Below are positions 47,226-55,828 of a stretch of DNA of 64,000 nucleotides, piece by piece. The number at the start of each line of letters is the position of its first letter. Within the stretch, counting starts at the first letter, position 1. Made by a program: the position numbers and the translations under genes. The notes below the pieces were generated by a model. It had not been told where the DNA came from. It worked only from the letters and a program-made list of their open reading frames with translations, and ran no database searches. Source of the stretch: Raineyella sp. W15-4 (GTDB lineage: Bacteria > Actinomycetota > Actinomycetes > Propionibacteriales > Propionibacteriaceae); the NCBI RefSeq assembly GCF_033170155.1, contig NZ_CP137079.1, positions 2,914,001 to 2,978,000 of the forward strand, read 5' to 3'.

Positions 47226-50003
47226 ATGCAGCCGGCGGAGTCGCCACTGATCGGGCGGGAGCGTGAGCTCCGGACGCTGAGCGAGCTGTTCGGGACCGCC
47301 CTCGCGGGGGCGCCGGCGGTGATCGTGGTGGCCGGGACCGCCCATGTCGGGACCACGGCGCTGGTCACCGAGGCGGTCCGCCGGGCCCGGCGGGCGGCAC
47401 CCGGCGCGCAGCTGCTCCGGCTGCGGGGGCTGGCCTGGGAACGCCGGCTGCCCGGCGAACTCGCCCGGCGGTTGTGCGCCGCGGCGGACGCCCGCGACGG
47501 CGTCCGCTCCCCCGGGTCACCGCCGGTGACCGCCGCGGGCCCTCCCGCCGCCGACCCGCAGGCACTGACCGCAGCGGTCCTCGACCGGCTCCGGGGCGGG
47601 CCGGCGGGCGGGCTGCTGCTGGTCGTCGAGGACGCCCAGCACGCCGACCCGGCCTCGCTGCGGGTGATCTCCTCGGCGGTCGAACGGCTCGCCGCAGCAC
47701 CGGTCGTCGTGGTCCTCGAGATCACCGTCGAGGAGACGAGCGACCCGGAGCTCGCGGCGGTGCTGCGGGCGCATCGGGCCGACACGGTGCTGGTCGGCGG
47801 GCTCGGGGCGGATGCGGTGCGTGATCTGGCCCGGTCCCGCGGTCAACTCCTCAGTCCCGACGCGGCGCGGCGACTGGCCGCCTTCACCGGCGGGCTGCCC
47901 GGGCTGGTGGTGGAGTTGCTCGACGAGTTCCCCGGCCTGGACCGGGAGGCATCGTACGACGCCCTGCCGGCGCCGCGCAGCGTCCGGCAGGAGCTGGCCG
48001 CCGTGCTGGGCGACGCCACCGGCGGGGTCCGCGACCTGGTCACTGCGCTGGCGGTGTGCGGGCCGGGCACCCCGGCCGGTGAGGTCGCCGCGCTGGCCGG
48101 GCTGGCCGACATGCTGCCGGCACTCGACGAGGCCCGGGCCCGGGGTCTGCTGCGGGTCCGCAGTCATCAGGGTCGGCTGACGCTCGCCTTCACCACTCCG
48201 ATGCTGGCCGCCGCCGGGTACGAGGCGGTCGACCTGGTCACCCGGCGCCGGCTGCACCTGGCGGCGGCGGAGCGGGCCACCGACGACTTCGACCGGGCCC
48301 AGCACCTGTTCGCCGCCGGCCAGGGACCCGACGCCCCGTTGGCCGAACGGACCGCCGCGCTGGCCGAGACGTACGCCGCCGACGGCCGCTGGCGGCAGGC
48401 CGCCGACAGCTGGGTGCTCGCCGCCCGGGGACATCCGGACCGTGGGCTCAGCCGGCGCTACCTGGAGCTGGCCCTCGACGCGATGACCGGGGCCGGGGAC
48501 CTGCACGAGGCGGAACTGCTGGCCCAGGAGGTGGAGTCCTTCCCCGGCACCGCCCGGCGCGACGAGGCCCTCGGCTACCTGGCCACGGTCAAGGCCCGCC
48601 GCGGGGCGGCCGAGCAACTGCTGCACCGGGCCCTGGCCGAGGCCGGTGACGACGCGGAGGTCGAGGCGATCGCCGCCCACCGGCTGTCCCTGCACGCGCT
48701 GGGCGAGGTCGATGCCGAGGCGCTGGTCACCTGGGGAGACCGGAGCATCTCGGCCGCCGACCGGCTGGGCCGGCCGGACCTGCCGGCGGCCGTCGAGGCG
48801 CACACCATGCTGGGGCTGGGCCTCGGCATGGCCGGGCGGGTCGCCGAGGCGGAGGCGGCCTACCGGCGAACCCTGGAGGTGCTGGTCACCGGGGCCCAGC
48901 GGCAGCGGGCCCTGATGGGGCACGGCTGGCTGGAACTGGCCTGGGACCGGCCCCACCAGGCGATCCAGGACTTCCAGGCCGCCATCCCCCAGGACTTCTG
49001 GCAGGGCTCGTCCCGGGTCGCGCTGTGGGCGTCCGGCTGGCTGGCCCGGGCCCACCTCGAGGTCGGCGAATGGGACAGCGCGATGGCCGTCGTCGAGCGT
49101 GCCCAGGACCTGCTCGACCGCACCGGCACCGAGCTGATCGCCCCACTGATCCACTGGACCGGGGCGGAGATCAGCGCGCTGCGCGGGCTGTCGGCCCAGG
49201 CCGACTGGCACGTCTCCCAGTGCCTCGCGGTGAGCTCGGAGTACCTGGTCACCCGGTTGCCGACCGCGATGGCCCGCACCCGGGTGGCGCAGGCCCGCTC
49301 CGATGCGGCCGCGAGTCTGCACGCAATGGAGCCGATCGCCACCGCCCAACGCCCGTCGAGCGTCGACGAGCCCGGCTTCTGGCCCTGGCACGACCTGTGG
49401 GCCGGCGCGCTGTCGCTCACCGGTCGCCTCGACGAGGCGGACGCGTTCCTGCGCCCGCACGAGCAGCGGGCCCTGGAGGCGGGCCGACACAGCACGACCG
49501 CCCGGCTGGCGATGGCGCGCGGCCGGCTGACCTCGCTGCGGGGCGACATCGAGGGGGCCCGGCAGTCCTTCGAGGAGGCGCTCGCCCTGGTCGAGGACGC
49601 GCCCTACAGCTACCTGCGGACCCGGATCAACTTCCTCTACGGCCAGGCGCTGCGGCGGGCCGGCAAGCGCCGCGAGGCGGGGGTGGTGCTGCGCCGGGCG
49701 CTGGACGGCTTCTCCGCCGTCGGGGCGTCGGTCTACGTGGAGCGCTGTCACCGGGAGCTGCAGGCCGGCGGCGCCGGCGGGACCCGCCCGGCCGGTTTCG
49801 ACGTCGAGTCGTTGACCGCCCAGGAGCAGGCGGTGGCCCGGCTGGTGGCCCGGGGCCTGAGCAACGCCGACGTCGGTCGAGAGCTGTTCATCTCGGTCAA
49901 GACGGTGCAATTCCACCTGACCCGGGTCTACAGCAAGCTCGGCGTACGGTCCCGCACCGAGCTCGCCGCGCACCGCGGGGAGCTCACCGAGGCCACCGGA
50001 TAG
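47226..50003 (+). CDS. benR: LAL-type LuxR-family regulator (BenR-like) with altered Walker A
   Basis: A 925-residue regulator of the large ATP-binding LuxR class. The N-terminal ATPase starts LIGRERELRTLSELF. The P-loop reads GTAHVGTT (37-44), with Thr in place of the catalytic Lys, while Walker B LLLVVEDAQHAD is intact. A long TPR-like region follows, and a C-terminal LuxR helix-turn-helix (LTAQEQAVARLVARGLSNAD) lies at about 850-915. It stands directly after the ben catabolic genes, the place of benR in Corynebacterium glutamicum, which is also LAL-type, so control of benABCD by benzoate is the best inference. Benzoate transporters benK and benE do not follow. Confidence 0.82.
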   Translation: MQPAESPLIGRERELRTLSELFGTALAGAPAVIVVAGTAHVGTTALVTEAVRRARRAAPGAQLLRLRGLAWERRLPGELARRLCAAADARDGVRSPGSPPVTAAGPPAADPQALTAAVLDRLRGGPAGGLLLVVEDAQHADPASLRVISSAVERLAAAPVVVVLEITVEETSDPELAAVLRAHRADTVLVGGLGADAVRDLARSRGQLLSPDAARRLAAFTGGLPGLVVELLDEFPGLDREASYDALPAPRSVRQELAAVLGDATGGVRDLVTALAVCGPGTPAGEVAALAGLADMLPALDEARARGLLRVRSHQGRLTLAFTTPMLAAAGYEAVDLVTRRRLHLAAAERATDDFDRAQHLFAAGQGPDAPLAERTAALAETYAADGRWRQAADSWVLAARGHPDRGLSRRYLELALDAMTGAGDLHEAELLAQEVESFPGTARRDEALGYLATVKARRGAAEQLLHRALAEAGDDAEVEAIAAHRLSLHALGEVDAEALVTWGDRSISAADRLGRPDLPAAVEAHTMLGLGLGMAGRVAEAEAAYRRTLEVLVTGAQRQRALMGHGWLELAWDRPHQAIQDFQAAIPQDFWQGSSRVALWASGWLARAHLEVGEWDSAMAVVERAQDLLDRTGTELIAPLIHWTGAEISALRGLSAQADWHVSQCLAVSSEYLVTRLPTAMARTRVAQARSDAAASLHAMEPIATAQRPSSVDEPGFWPWHDLWAGALSLTGRLDEADAFLRPHEQRALEAGRHSTTARLAMARGRLTSLRGDIEGARQSFEEALALVEDAPYSYLRTRINFLYGQALRRAGKRREAGVVLRRALDGFSAVGASVYVERCHRELQAGGAGGTRPAGFDVESLTAQEQAVARLVARGLSNADVGRELFISVKTVQFHLTRVYSKLGVRSRTELAAHRGELTEATG

Positions 50004-50022
50004 GACGCACTCGGCGGGGGGC

Positions 50023-50850
50023 TCAGAGCCAGCCCACCCGCGGGGCCAGCACGGCGTAGCCGACGAAGGCGACCACGTCGATGGCGGTGTGGGCCACCAC
50101 CAGCGGCAGCACTCGACCGGACCGCCGGTACCAGAGGCCGAAGACCAGCCCCATCACGATGTTGCCGGCGAAGCCACCCCACCCCTGGTAGAGGTGGTAG
50201 CTGCCGCGCAGCAGCGCCGAGGCCACCAGCACCGCCCACGGCGGCCACCCCAGCCGCGGCAGCCGGTCGAAGAGGTAGCCGACGACGATGACCTCCTCGA
50301 GCAGGCCGTTCATCAGCGCCCGGGCCACCAGCACCAGCATCGCCCAAACACTGGTGCCGAGCCCGGCGGCCTGGACGTCGGCGGCCAGCCCGGCGGCCCG
50401 GGCAGCCAGGAACAACCCGAGCCCCGGGACACCGATCAGCGCCGCCAGCCCCAGCCCGGCCGCGAGATCACGCCCCCAGCCGCGGCGCCGCAGGTCCATC
50501 CCGATCGCCGCCCAGGGGGCGGCATGGGTGCGGCCGAGCAGGTACACCGCGAGCAGCGCCGGCACCACCGGCAGCAGGGTCTCGACGACCTGGTAGATCG
50601 CGTCGAGCCAGGGCCGGTCGGGCACCAGCGTCGGGTTGAGCTGGCTGGTCTGGGCGGCAACCCCGCCCGGCCGGGTGGACATGTCGATGATCGACAGCAC
50701 CGCGTAGACCGCCGACCGGCCCAGCGAGACGAAGAGCAGCAGTAGCACCTCCAGCGCGTACGCCGCTCGCGGCGCGGCGGTGGTGGGTCCCGCCGACCGT
50801 TCCTCGGCTGCAGGTCCCCGCACCGGAGCCTCCGGTGGCTGTCCGGTCAC
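50023..50850 (-). CDS. CPBP-family intramembrane protease
   Basis: A 275-residue membrane protein with about seven helices. The Abi/CPBP domain occupies residues about 150-275, with the EEVIVVGYLFDRL motif (Glu-Glu of the glutamate protease site; the usual Arg-Gly is Gly-Tyr here), a conserved His in GSYHLYQG and a final VVAHTAIDVV. Bacterial members cleave membrane peptides or modify bacteriocins; the target here is unknown. The GTG start overlaps the isomerase stop as GTGA. It converges on benR with a 19-bp gap. Confidence 0.85.
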   Translation of the reverse strand: MTGQPPEAPVRGPAAEERSAGPTTAAPRAAYALEVLLLLFVSLGRSAVYAVLSIIDMSTRPGGVAAQTSQLNPTLVPDRPWLDAIYQVVETLLPVVPALLAVYLLGRTHAAPWAAIGMDLRRRGWGRDLAAGLGLAALIGVPGLGLFLAARAAGLAADVQAAGLGTSVWAMLVLVARALMNGLLEEVIVVGYLFDRLPRLGWPPWAVLVASALLRGSYHLYQGWGGFAGNIVMGLVFGLWYRRSGRVLPLVVAHTAIDVVAFVGYAVLAPRVGWL

Positions 50851-51731
50851 GACGGCTGCGGGGCGAGGTCGACCGACTCGGCCACCCGATCGCGGGTCCA
50901 GGCGAGCGCGTCGGCGAGGGTGCGTTCCCGCGCTGCCCGGCTGTCCGCGGCACGGGTGTTCAGCTCCAGGCACAGGTCGCCGGTGTAACCGTGGCCGATG
51001 GTGTGCTGCAGGACCTGTGCGGCGTCCTGGTTGCCGGTCCCCGGGGCAAGGTGTTCGTCGCGGAAGGACCCCAGGCCGTCGGTCAGGTGCATGTGCTGCA
51101 GCCGGTCGCCCCAGGCCCGGGCCAGGTCCAGCGAGCGCACCTGCGCGGTCGCGGCGTGCGACAGGTCCAGGGTGAGGTGCTCGAACGGCTCGTCGGTCGG
51201 GTCCCAGGTCGGCCGGTAGGCCTTGTACTCCCCCGCCGGCGTACGCCACGGGTACATGTTCTCGACGCAGAACCGCACCCCGGTCTCCCGGGAGACCTCG
51301 GCGATGCCGGTGACGAACCCGGTCGCGTAGTCGCCCTGCCAGCGGAACGGCGGGTGCACCACGACCACGTCGCAGTCCAGCGCCAGCGCCATCTCGGCGG
51401 AGCGGCGCAGCTTGTCCCAGTGGCCGGTGCCGCGCCAGACCAGCTGGGTGACCACCAGGGTCGGGGCGTGGATCGAGGTCACCGGCACCCCGTGGTAGTC
51501 GCGCAGCTTCTCCAGGGCGTCGACGTCGGCGGCGACCTGGTCGATGCCGATCATCACCTCGACCCCGTCGTAGCCGAGCCGGGCCGCCACCTCGAACGTG
51601 CTGGCCGTCGACTCCGGGAACATCGACGCGGTGGAGAGGGTCACCAGGTTCCGGGAACCGTCACCGCTCGCCGGGCCGCCGGCCGTCCCCGCTCTGTCGC
51701 TCTCCGTGGGGTCCGCCTGGGTGCTGTCCAT
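50847..51731 (-). CDS. Sugar phosphate isomerase/epimerase-like TIM-barrel protein
   Basis: A 294-residue AP-endonuclease-2-like barrel. Typical elements are ARLGYDGVEVMIG, VVVHPPFRWQ, FCVENMYPW, LTLDLSHAA and LCLELNTR; the Glu, His, Asp and Glu residues could bind a divalent metal. Substrate unknown. It corresponds in position to mycobacterial Rv0498, near ppx. The ATG at 51731 has GGAG 9 nt upstream; an ATG 22 codons earlier is possible but gives an unusual N-terminus. Confidence 0.85.
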   Translation of the reverse strand: MDSTQADPTESDRAGTAGGPASGDGSRNLVTLSTASMFPESTASTFEVAARLGYDGVEVMIGIDQVAADVDALEKLRDYHGVPVTSIHAPTLVVTQLVWRGTGHWDKLRRSAEMALALDCDVVVVHPPFRWQGDYATGFVTGIAEVSRETGVRFCVENMYPWRTPAGEYKAYRPTWDPTDEPFEHLTLDLSHAATAQVRSLDLARAWGDRLQHMHLTDGLGSFRDEHLAPGTGNQDAAQVLQHTIGHGYTGDLCLELNTRAADSRAARERTLADALAWTRDRVAESVDLAPQPS

Positions 51732-51861
51732 CTGTGGTTCTCCGGGGTCCTGGGCCGACGACCGGTCGGTGGCGTACGTCCCGCCGCTGCGGGGCACGGT
51801 TCCAGAGTAGCGAGGCCGCGGAGGCCCGCCGGGGCGCGGCAGGACCGGCGGCGACCGGCGC

Positions 51862-52857
51862 TCAGCCCAGCGCCGAGGTGGCGGTCGGCAGGTCGGTGTC
51901 GACGTGCTTGATGGACCGTGCCTTCAGGCCGTTGCGCTGCCAGTACTGCAGGTGGTCGAGGTAGTTGAGGATGACACCCTCACGCAGCGCCCACGGACAC
52001 AGCTCCACCGACTCCGCGCCGGTCAGCTCCATCACCGACTCGGCGACGATCGCGCCGGCCAGCAGCTGCTCGGCACGGTCCTTGGAGACCCCCGGCAGCT
52101 CCGCCCGCTGCGCCGGGGTCATCGCGGCGAGCCGGTCGACCCAGCCGGACAAGTCGGCCAGCCGCAGCTCGCGGTGGACGTACGGCCCCTCGCTCGACGG
52201 CGCCGCGCCGCCGGTGATCCGGCCCAGGGACCGGAAGGTCTTCGAGGTGGCCACCCACCGGTCGAACGGCGCGCGGCGCAGCAGCTCACCGACCACGGCG
52301 CCGATCTCGGCCCGGACGTAGCGCCGGCACGCGGCCGGCCCACCCTCGTCCTTGTACATCCGGTACATCCGGCCCGCGCCGACCGGCACCGACAGCGCCA
52401 CCTCCGGCTCCTCGTCGGAGCCGCCGGCCATCTCCAACGACCCGCCGCCGATGTCGAGCACCCCGAGGCGCCCGGCCGACCAGCCGTACCAGCGCCGGAC
52501 GGCCAGGAAGGTGGCCCGCGCCTCGTCCTGCCCGGACAGCACCCGCAGTTCGACCCCGGTCCGGTCCTTGACCGTCGCCAGCACTTCTTCGGTGTTGCTC
52601 GCCTCCCGCAGCGCGGAGGTGACGAAGGGGAGCACCCGCGAGCACCCGGTCGTCTCGGCGAATTCCTTGCACTCCTGGACCATCGCCACCAGGGCGTCGG
52701 TGCCCGCGGCGGAGAGTGTCTCCTCGGCGGTGATGTGCTCGGCCATCCGCATCACCCGCTTGTGCGAGGCGGCGGGGATCGGCGGACCACCGACCCTGGC
52801 ATCCACGACCAGCAGGTGGACGGTGTTGGACCCCACGTCGAGCACTCCGAGCCGCAT
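51862..52857 (-). CDS. ppx: Ppx/GppA-family exopolyphosphatase
   Basis: A 331-residue actin-fold (ASKHA) phosphatase acting on polyphosphate and/or pppGpp. It starts [19 protein letters not shown], contains the second phosphate-binding loop [16 protein letters not shown] near residue 140 and ends in a short C-terminal domain. It lacks the extra HD domain of longer Ppx proteins, as with mycobacterial Ppx1 (Rv0496), whose preferred substrate is short polyphosphate. A TACCGT box lies 6 nt upstream of the ATG. First gene of the ppx-isomerase-CPBP unit. Confidence 0.94.
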   Translation of the reverse strand: MRLGVLDVGSNTVHLLVVDARVGGPPIPAASHKRVMRMAEHITAEETLSAAGTDALVAMVQECKEFAETTGCSRVLPFVTSALREASNTEEVLATVKDRTGVELRVLSGQDEARATFLAVRRWYGWSAGRLGVLDIGGGSLEMAGGSDEEPEVALSVPVGAGRMYRMYKDEGGPAACRRYVRAEIGAVVGELLRRAPFDRWVATSKTFRSLGRITGGAAPSSEGPYVHRELRLADLSGWVDRLAAMTPAQRAELPGVSKDRAEQLLAGAIVAESVMELTGAESVELCPWALREGVILNYLDHLQYWQRNGLKARSIKHVDTDLPTATSALG

Positions 52858-52863
52858 GCGCCC

Positions 52864-52869
52864 ACGGTA
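52864..52869 (-). promoter_or_regulatory. Predicted -10 box (TACCGT), leaderless ppx
   Basis: Reverse-strand TACCGT, 6 nt, ATG. It is divergent from the -10 of the 52947 gene 65 bp away. Confidence 0.45.
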
Positions 52870-52934
52870 GTGCACCGGCCACCGGGCCCGCCCGGGTCGT
52901 CTGCGGATCCGCGCCCGGGCCCGTGGCCGGCACC

Positions 52935-52940
52935 TAGGAT
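52935..52940 (+). promoter_or_regulatory. Predicted -10 box (TAGGAT), leaderless
   Basis: TAGGAT, 6 nt, ATG at 52947. Confidence 0.5.
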
Positions 52941-52946
52941 GTCGGC

Positions 52947-53876
52947 ATGTCTGTGGCACAGTCCGTCGGGTCCCGGGTCCCCACGCAGGCCGAGGCCGGG
53001 CCGCGTCTGGCCGAGGGCGAGATCGCCGACGGCTTCCCCCGGCTCTGGGTCGAGTTCACCGACCCCGCCGACCAGGACCAGGTGTTCCGCTGCGACCTGA
53101 CCTGGCTCACCTCGCGGTGGACCTGCCTGTTCGGGGCAGGGTGCCGCGGCCTCTACGCCGGGCGGCCGGACGACGGCTGCTGCACCCTGGGGGCCCACTT
53201 CAGTGCACCCGAGGACGAGCAGCGGGTCGCTGGCTGGGTCGACCACCTCGACGACACGCTGTGGCAGTACGCCGGGGCACACGGCACCGATCCGGACGGC
53301 ACCCCGTGGTCGGCCCGGCGGGACTGGGCCGTCGAGGTGGCCGAGGAACACGATCCGGCCGAGGACACCGAGCCGGCGGAGGCCGCGGAGGCCGGGACCG
53401 GTTCCACGGTCGAACGGGCCACCCGGCTGGTCGCCGGCGCCTGCATCTTCCTCAACCGCCCCGGATTCGCCGGCGGCCCCGGCTGCGCCCTGCACCACCT
53501 GGCGACCCGGACCGGGGTGTCGATCACGCAGACCAAGCCGGACGTGTGCTGGCAGCTGCCGATCCGGCGACTGTTCCGCGAGGTCGAGCGCGGTGACGGC
53601 TCGACCTACACCGAGGTGAGCATCGGGGAGTACGTCCGCTCCGGCTGGGGCGACGGCGGCCACGAGTTCGACTGGTACTGCACCTCGACCCCGGCCGCCC
53701 ACCGCGCTGCCGAGCCCGTCCACCGCTCGCTCGCCGCCGAACTGACCGCACTGATGGGCCCGGCCGGGTATGCCGTCCTGGCCCGGCACTGCGCGGAACT
53801 GGAGGCGTCCCCGCTGGCCCTGACCGGTCATCCGGCGACCCGCGCCGGACAGGACCTCTTATCACACAGGTCTTGA
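52947..53876 (+). CDS. Cys-rich conserved actinobacterial protein of unknown function
   Basis: A 309-residue cytoplasmic protein with no signal or membrane segment. Residues 49-79 carry five Cys in a tight pattern ([30 protein letters not shown]), and further Cys follow in ACIFLN, GCALHH and DVCWQLP, with His close by. This looks like a metal- or iron-sulfur-binding site. I recognise the pattern from actinobacterial hypothetical proteins but know no function. It has its own leaderless promoter divergent from ppx. The region around residues 134-150 is Glu/Ala-rich and probably disordered. Confidence 0.78.
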   Translation: MSVAQSVGSRVPTQAEAGPRLAEGEIADGFPRLWVEFTDPADQDQVFRCDLTWLTSRWTCLFGAGCRGLYAGRPDDGCCTLGAHFSAPEDEQRVAGWVDHLDDTLWQYAGAHGTDPDGTPWSARRDWAVEVAEEHDPAEDTEPAEAAEAGTGSTVERATRLVAGACIFLNRPGFAGGPGCALHHLATRTGVSITQTKPDVCWQLPIRRLFREVERGDGSTYTEVSIGEYVRSGWGDGGHEFDWYCTSTPAAHRAAEPVHRSLAAELTALMGPAGYAVLARHCAELEASPLALTGHPATRAGQDLLSHRS

Positions 53877-53878
53877 CA
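53873..53878 (+). promoter_or_regulatory. TTGACA -35 box upstream of the VOC gene
   Basis: A perfect TTGACA overlaps the end of the preceding gene, 55 bp before the ATG at 53934. A matching -10 is weak (TGAAAA at 18 bp spacing). Confidence 0.3.
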
Positions 53879-53933
53879 TCCACGTCCGGGCCCCCGTGAA
53901 AAGACACGATCCCCGAGGGCGCACAATGGCTCC

Positions 53934-54578
53934 ATGCATGTAGACCACCTCTCGTACGCCGCCGGGCCGGAGGGACTCCTGGCCTCAGCCCAGTTCCTCA
54001 GCGACGCGCTCGGGGTGGACTCCCGCGACGGAGGCTTCCACCCGCGGTTCGGCACCCGCAACCGCCTGATTCCCCTTGCCGACGGCCGGTACATCGAGAT
54101 CGTCGAGGTGCTGGACCATCCCGCCGCGGATAAGGCGCCGTTCGGACAGGTCGTCCGGGCCCGCTCCGAGGAGGGCGGCGGCTGGATGTCCTGGGCGGTC
54201 GCCATCGACGACCTGTCCGCCTACGAGGCCAAGCTCGGCCGCGAGGCGGCGGTCGGCACCCGCCGGTTCCCCGACGGGCGTCAGCTCGAATGGCGCCAGC
54301 TCGGGATCAAGGGCCTCCAGGCCGACCCGCAGCTGCCCTTCTTCATCCGCTGGATCAGCGCCGACGAGCTGCTCCCGGCCGCCCTGTCCGCCGAGGGCCG
54401 TACGGTGTCGCTGCGGTCCCTCGAGCTGTCGGGTGATCCGGCCCGGCTCACCGACTGGCTCGGCGGCGACCCGGACATCCTGCTGGAGGGCTTCCACCTG
54501 GAGTGGACCAGCCGGCACGGTCAGCCCGGCATCATGTCCGCCACCTTCAAGACCCCGCGCGGTCTGGTGACCATCTGA
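53934..54578 (+). CDS. VOC/glyoxalase-like domain protein
   Basis: A 214-residue protein with the opening HVDHLSYAAG and later ADGRYIEIVEVL, typical of the Glyoxalase_3-like branch of the vicinal oxygen chelate superfamily. His2 or His5 and Glu59 could be metal ligands. A degenerate second half (about 115-214) includes QLPFFIRWIS. The substrate is unknown. It is a single gene followed by a strong hairpin. The ATG at 53934 gives the family's usual N-terminus. Confidence 0.78.
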   Translation: MHVDHLSYAAGPEGLLASAQFLSDALGVDSRDGGFHPRFGTRNRLIPLADGRYIEIVEVLDHPAADKAPFGQVVRARSEEGGGWMSWAVAIDDLSAYEAKLGREAAVGTRRFPDGRQLEWRQLGIKGLQADPQLPFFIRWISADELLPAALSAEGRTVSLRSLELSGDPARLTDWLGGDPDILLEGFHLEWTSRHGQPGIMSATFKTPRGLVTI

Positions 54579-54626
54579 CCCAGCGGCCTCCCGCTGCCCC
54601 ATCCGGGCTTCGCCCCGCCGGTCGTC

Positions 54627-54664
54627 CGCCGTCCCGAGGGGTGTGACACTCCCTCGGGACGGCG
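54627..54664 (+). terminator. Terminator after the VOC gene
   Basis: CGCCGTCCCGAGGG and CCCTCGGGACGGCG pair perfectly (14 bp) around a 10-nt loop. It separates the VOC gene from the aminotransferase gene. Confidence 0.75.
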
Positions 54665-54712
54665 TCGCGGTTGACGTACGATCAGGGACTCAGGACGTCC
54701 CGAGGAGAACGC

Positions 54713-55783
54713 ATGTCGCTGACGCTGCGCCCGCACATCGCGAGCATGCCGCCCTACCGGGCGGGTCGCTCGCCGAAACCGGGACCGGACGGCCGGGCCT
54801 GGAAGGTCTCCAGCAACGAGAACCCGTACGGCCCGTTGCCGGGGGTGCTGGAGGCGGTGTCGCGGTCGCTGACCGAGATGAACCGTTACCCCGACGCCGG
54901 CAACACCGAGATCACCGCCGCGGTGGCGACCCGCCACGGGCTGGACGAGGACCGGCTGGCGTTCGGCACCGGCTCGGTCGAGGTGCTGGCCCACCTGCTC
55001 GAGGCCACCTGTGGCCCCGGCGACGAGGTCGTCTACGCCTGGCGCAGCTTCGAGGCCTACCCGCTGGCGGTCCAGGTGCTCGGCGCCCGTTCGGTGCCGA
55101 TCCCGCTGACCGCGACCGGGGAGCACGACCTGACGGCAATGCTCGCCGCGATCACCCCCCGTACCCGGGTGGTGATGGTGTGCACCCCGAACAACCCGAC
55201 CGGGCCGGCGGTCCGGCACGACGACCTGGTGGCCTTCCTCCGCGCGGTCCGTGACGACATCGTGGTGATCGTCGACGAGGCGTACGTGGAGTACGTCACC
55301 GATCCGGACGCCACCCGCGGCCTGGAGCTGTTCGACGTGCACCCGGGGGTGGTGTCGCTGCGGACCTTCTCCAAGGCGTACGGCCTGGCCGCCCTGCGGG
55401 TCGGCTGGATGGCGGCGGCCGATCCGGCGCTGGCCCGGGCGGTGCGCGGCGCCACCATGCCGTTCGCGATCTCCGCCCCCGCCCAGACCGGGGTGCTGGC
55501 CTCCCTGGAGGCCGAGCCCGAGCTGATCGGCCGGGTCCGGGTGACGGTCCACGAGCGCGACCGGATCGCCGAGGAGCTGCGCCGACTGGGGCATCCGATC
55601 CCGGCCACCCAGGGCAACTTCGTCTGGTTCCCCGCCGGTGAGCTGACCCATGTCTGGTTCGACGCCTTCCGCGAGGCGGGCCTGATGACCCGCGCGTTCC
55701 CCGGGGAGGGGCTGCGGGTGTCGATCGCCGAGCCGGACGCCAACGACCGCATCCTCGAGGTGGCCGGCACGCTGCTCGGCTGA
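54713..55783 (+). CDS. hisC: Histidinol-phosphate/aromatic aminotransferase
   Basis: A 356-residue fold-type I PLP aminotransferase. It has SNENPYGPLPGV near the N-terminus, the PLP-binding CTPNNPTGP and DEAYVEY (Asp), and the Schiff-base lysine in TFSKAYGLAALRVGW near residue 220. Family members use histidinol phosphate (HisC) or aromatic amino acids (Pat). There are no other his genes here, so an aromatic aminotransferase role is as likely. The ATG at 54713 has GAGGAGA 7 nt upstream, and a TACGAT -10 lies at 54677-54682. Confidence 0.88.
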   Translation: MSLTLRPHIASMPPYRAGRSPKPGPDGRAWKVSSNENPYGPLPGVLEAVSRSLTEMNRYPDAGNTEITAAVATRHGLDEDRLAFGTGSVEVLAHLLEATCGPGDEVVYAWRSFEAYPLAVQVLGARSVPIPLTATGEHDLTAMLAAITPRTRVVMVCTPNNPTGPAVRHDDLVAFLRAVRDDIVVIVDEAYVEYVTDPDATRGLELFDVHPGVVSLRTFSKAYGLAALRVGWMAAADPALARAVRGATMPFAISAPAQTGVLASLEAEPELIGRVRVTVHERDRIAEELRRLGHPIPATQGNFVWFPAGELTHVWFDAFREAGLMTRAFPGEGLRVSIAEPDANDRILEVAGTLLG

Positions 55784-55816
55784 GCGACCGGGGCCGCGGG
55801 TGTCAGTGGCCCGTCC

Positions 55817-55822
55817 TAGGCT
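55817..55822 (+). promoter_or_regulatory. Predicted -10 box (TAGGCT), leaderless radA
   Basis: TAGGCT, 6 nt, ATG at 55829. Confidence 0.5.
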
Positions 55823-55828
55823 GCAGCC

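Noticed and set aside
51904-53100. Long open frames opposite ppx, clpC, hemA and other genes
   Set aside because: High GC at third codon positions keeps antisense frames open; none shows domains, ribosome sites or sensible composition.
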